A stretch of DNA of 63,293 nucleotides from Acetobacter sp. (lineage in GTDB: Bacteria > Pseudomonadota > Alphaproteobacteria > Acetobacterales > Acetobacteraceae): positions 1-63,293 of the forward strand of contig JAFVHT010000013.1 in the NCBI GenBank assembly GCA_017474285.1, read 5' to 3'. Positions 63,077-63,293 of the stretch are shown one piece after another. Both the position numbers and the translations under genes were made by a program. The notes under the pieces were generated by a model, which was not told the DNA's origin, made no database searches, and worked only from the letters and a program-made list of their open reading frames with translations. The stretch's first letter is position 1; every line of letters begins with the position of its first letter.

Positions 63077-63293
63077 TCACGAATTTTGCATTAAAATCTT
63101 AATACTCCGTAGCTGTTCTTCAACACGTCCCTCAGCACGTCCTTCCACGCGCCCCTCAACACGTCCTTCTTCGAGGGCTTTTGCTTCTCTTTTAGCGAGA
63201 AAATTTTCCATCAAATCACACATAGCTGAAACTCCTTGTTCTTTGCCTTTGAAATAATCAACACGGTTCGCTAATTCCTTGTAGTGAATTTTC
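63077..63293 (-). CDS. C-terminal end of an Rpn-family recombination-promoting nuclease/putative transposase (5' end outside window)
   Basis: 71 residues visible, ending at a TGA at 63077-63079. DYFKGKEQGVSAMCDLMENF followed by a charged tail with four GRVE/GRAE units is typical of the PD-(D/E)XK Rpn family (PF12784), whose members stimulate RecA-independent recombination; some take part in phage defence. The nuclease core lies beyond the window. The tail is encoded by degenerate 12-bp repeats. It faces the helicase gene on the same strand. Confidence 0.75.
   Translation of the reverse strand, partial: KIHYKELANRVDYFKGKEQGVSAMCDLMENFLAKREAKALEEGRVEGRVEGRAEGRVEEQLRSIKILMQNS

Noticed and set aside
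1..63293. CRISPR array, rRNA operon, complete insertion sequence, prophage or attachment site
   Set aside because: No regularly spaced repeats, no rRNA-like sequence, no transposase with flanking inverted repeats and no integrase were seen; the only mobile-type gene is the Rpn tail at the right edge.

Overview
The window reads as a stretch of an alphaproteobacterial chromosome, most likely a low-GC, possibly host-associated member of the Acetobacteraceae. The evidence is gene order and gene style. The block frr-uppS-cdsA-dxr-rseP-bamA-ompH-lpxD-fabZ-lpxA-lpxI is the alphaproteobacterial envelope operon. LpxI (not LpxH), the DUF1150/Hsp20 pair, a Tim44-like protein, PmtA and the rpmF-plsX-fabH group point the same way. 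The genus-level guess is inference; the sequence does not settle it.

Layout. 1-2.0 kb: accessory DNA, with the 3' end of a large protein resembling the C-terminus of an adenine DNA methyltransferase (its reading frame runs through an AACAG pentanucleotide repeat), then a Panacea-domain gene overlapping a two-helix membrane protein, a candidate toxin-antitoxin pair. 2.0-5.7 kb: DUF1150, Hsp20, then def-fmt-truA. 6.0-25.1 kb: about 19 kb of minus-strand housekeeping genes: dapE, dapD, argB, engB, yidC, rnpA, rpmH, then lipid A and outer-membrane assembly genes, isoprenoid and phospholipid genes, frr and pyrH. 25.5-28.2 kb: isolated fusA and rpmB. 28.2-29.05 kb: a mostly non-coding stretch with one small ORF and a candidate structured RNA. 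29.05-38.5 kb: an Atm1-type ABC exporter, a Nudix protein, glnD and mutS. 38.9-43.9 kb (plus strand): thrC, an M16 peptidase, a PmbA/TldD-type protein and a Tim44-like protein. 43.9-52.5 kb: pmtA, gshB, two membrane glycosyltransferases, trxB, a UdgX-type uracil-DNA protein and murJ. 52.7-59 kb: an AI-2E family permease, tRNA-Pro(GGG), fabH-plsX-rpmF-yceD, bamE and rpsU. 59.3-63.3 kb: a second accessory patch with a large PLD-SNF2 helicase and the C-terminus of an Rpn-family nuclease/transposase.

How the genes fit together. The central block makes and assembles the Gram-negative envelope: LpxA/LpxD/LpxI for lipid A, FabZ/FabH/PlsX for acyl chains, UppS/CdsA for lipid carriers and phospholipid, MurJ for lipid II, BamA/BamE/OmpH/RseP for outer-membrane proteins and YidC for inner-membrane insertion. 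It is mixed with translation genes (frr, pyrH, fusA, rpmB, rpmH, rnpA, rpmF, rpsU, def, fmt, truA).

Most notable points. (i) bamA appears to have lost one base in a homopolymer: a perfect TTG-started signal peptide lies one frame away from the mature protein. (ii) The methyltransferase-like gene carries a repeat of the kind used for phase variation. (iii) There is a candidate Panacea toxin-antitoxin pair with a membrane partner. (iv) A PLD-SNF2 helicase of the defence type stands without a neighbouring methyltransferase, while a methyltransferase-like tail sits at the other end of the window. (v) A non-coding element at about 28.8-29.0 kb has several helices containing G:U pairs. All functional calls rest on motif recognition by eye; no database search was run.
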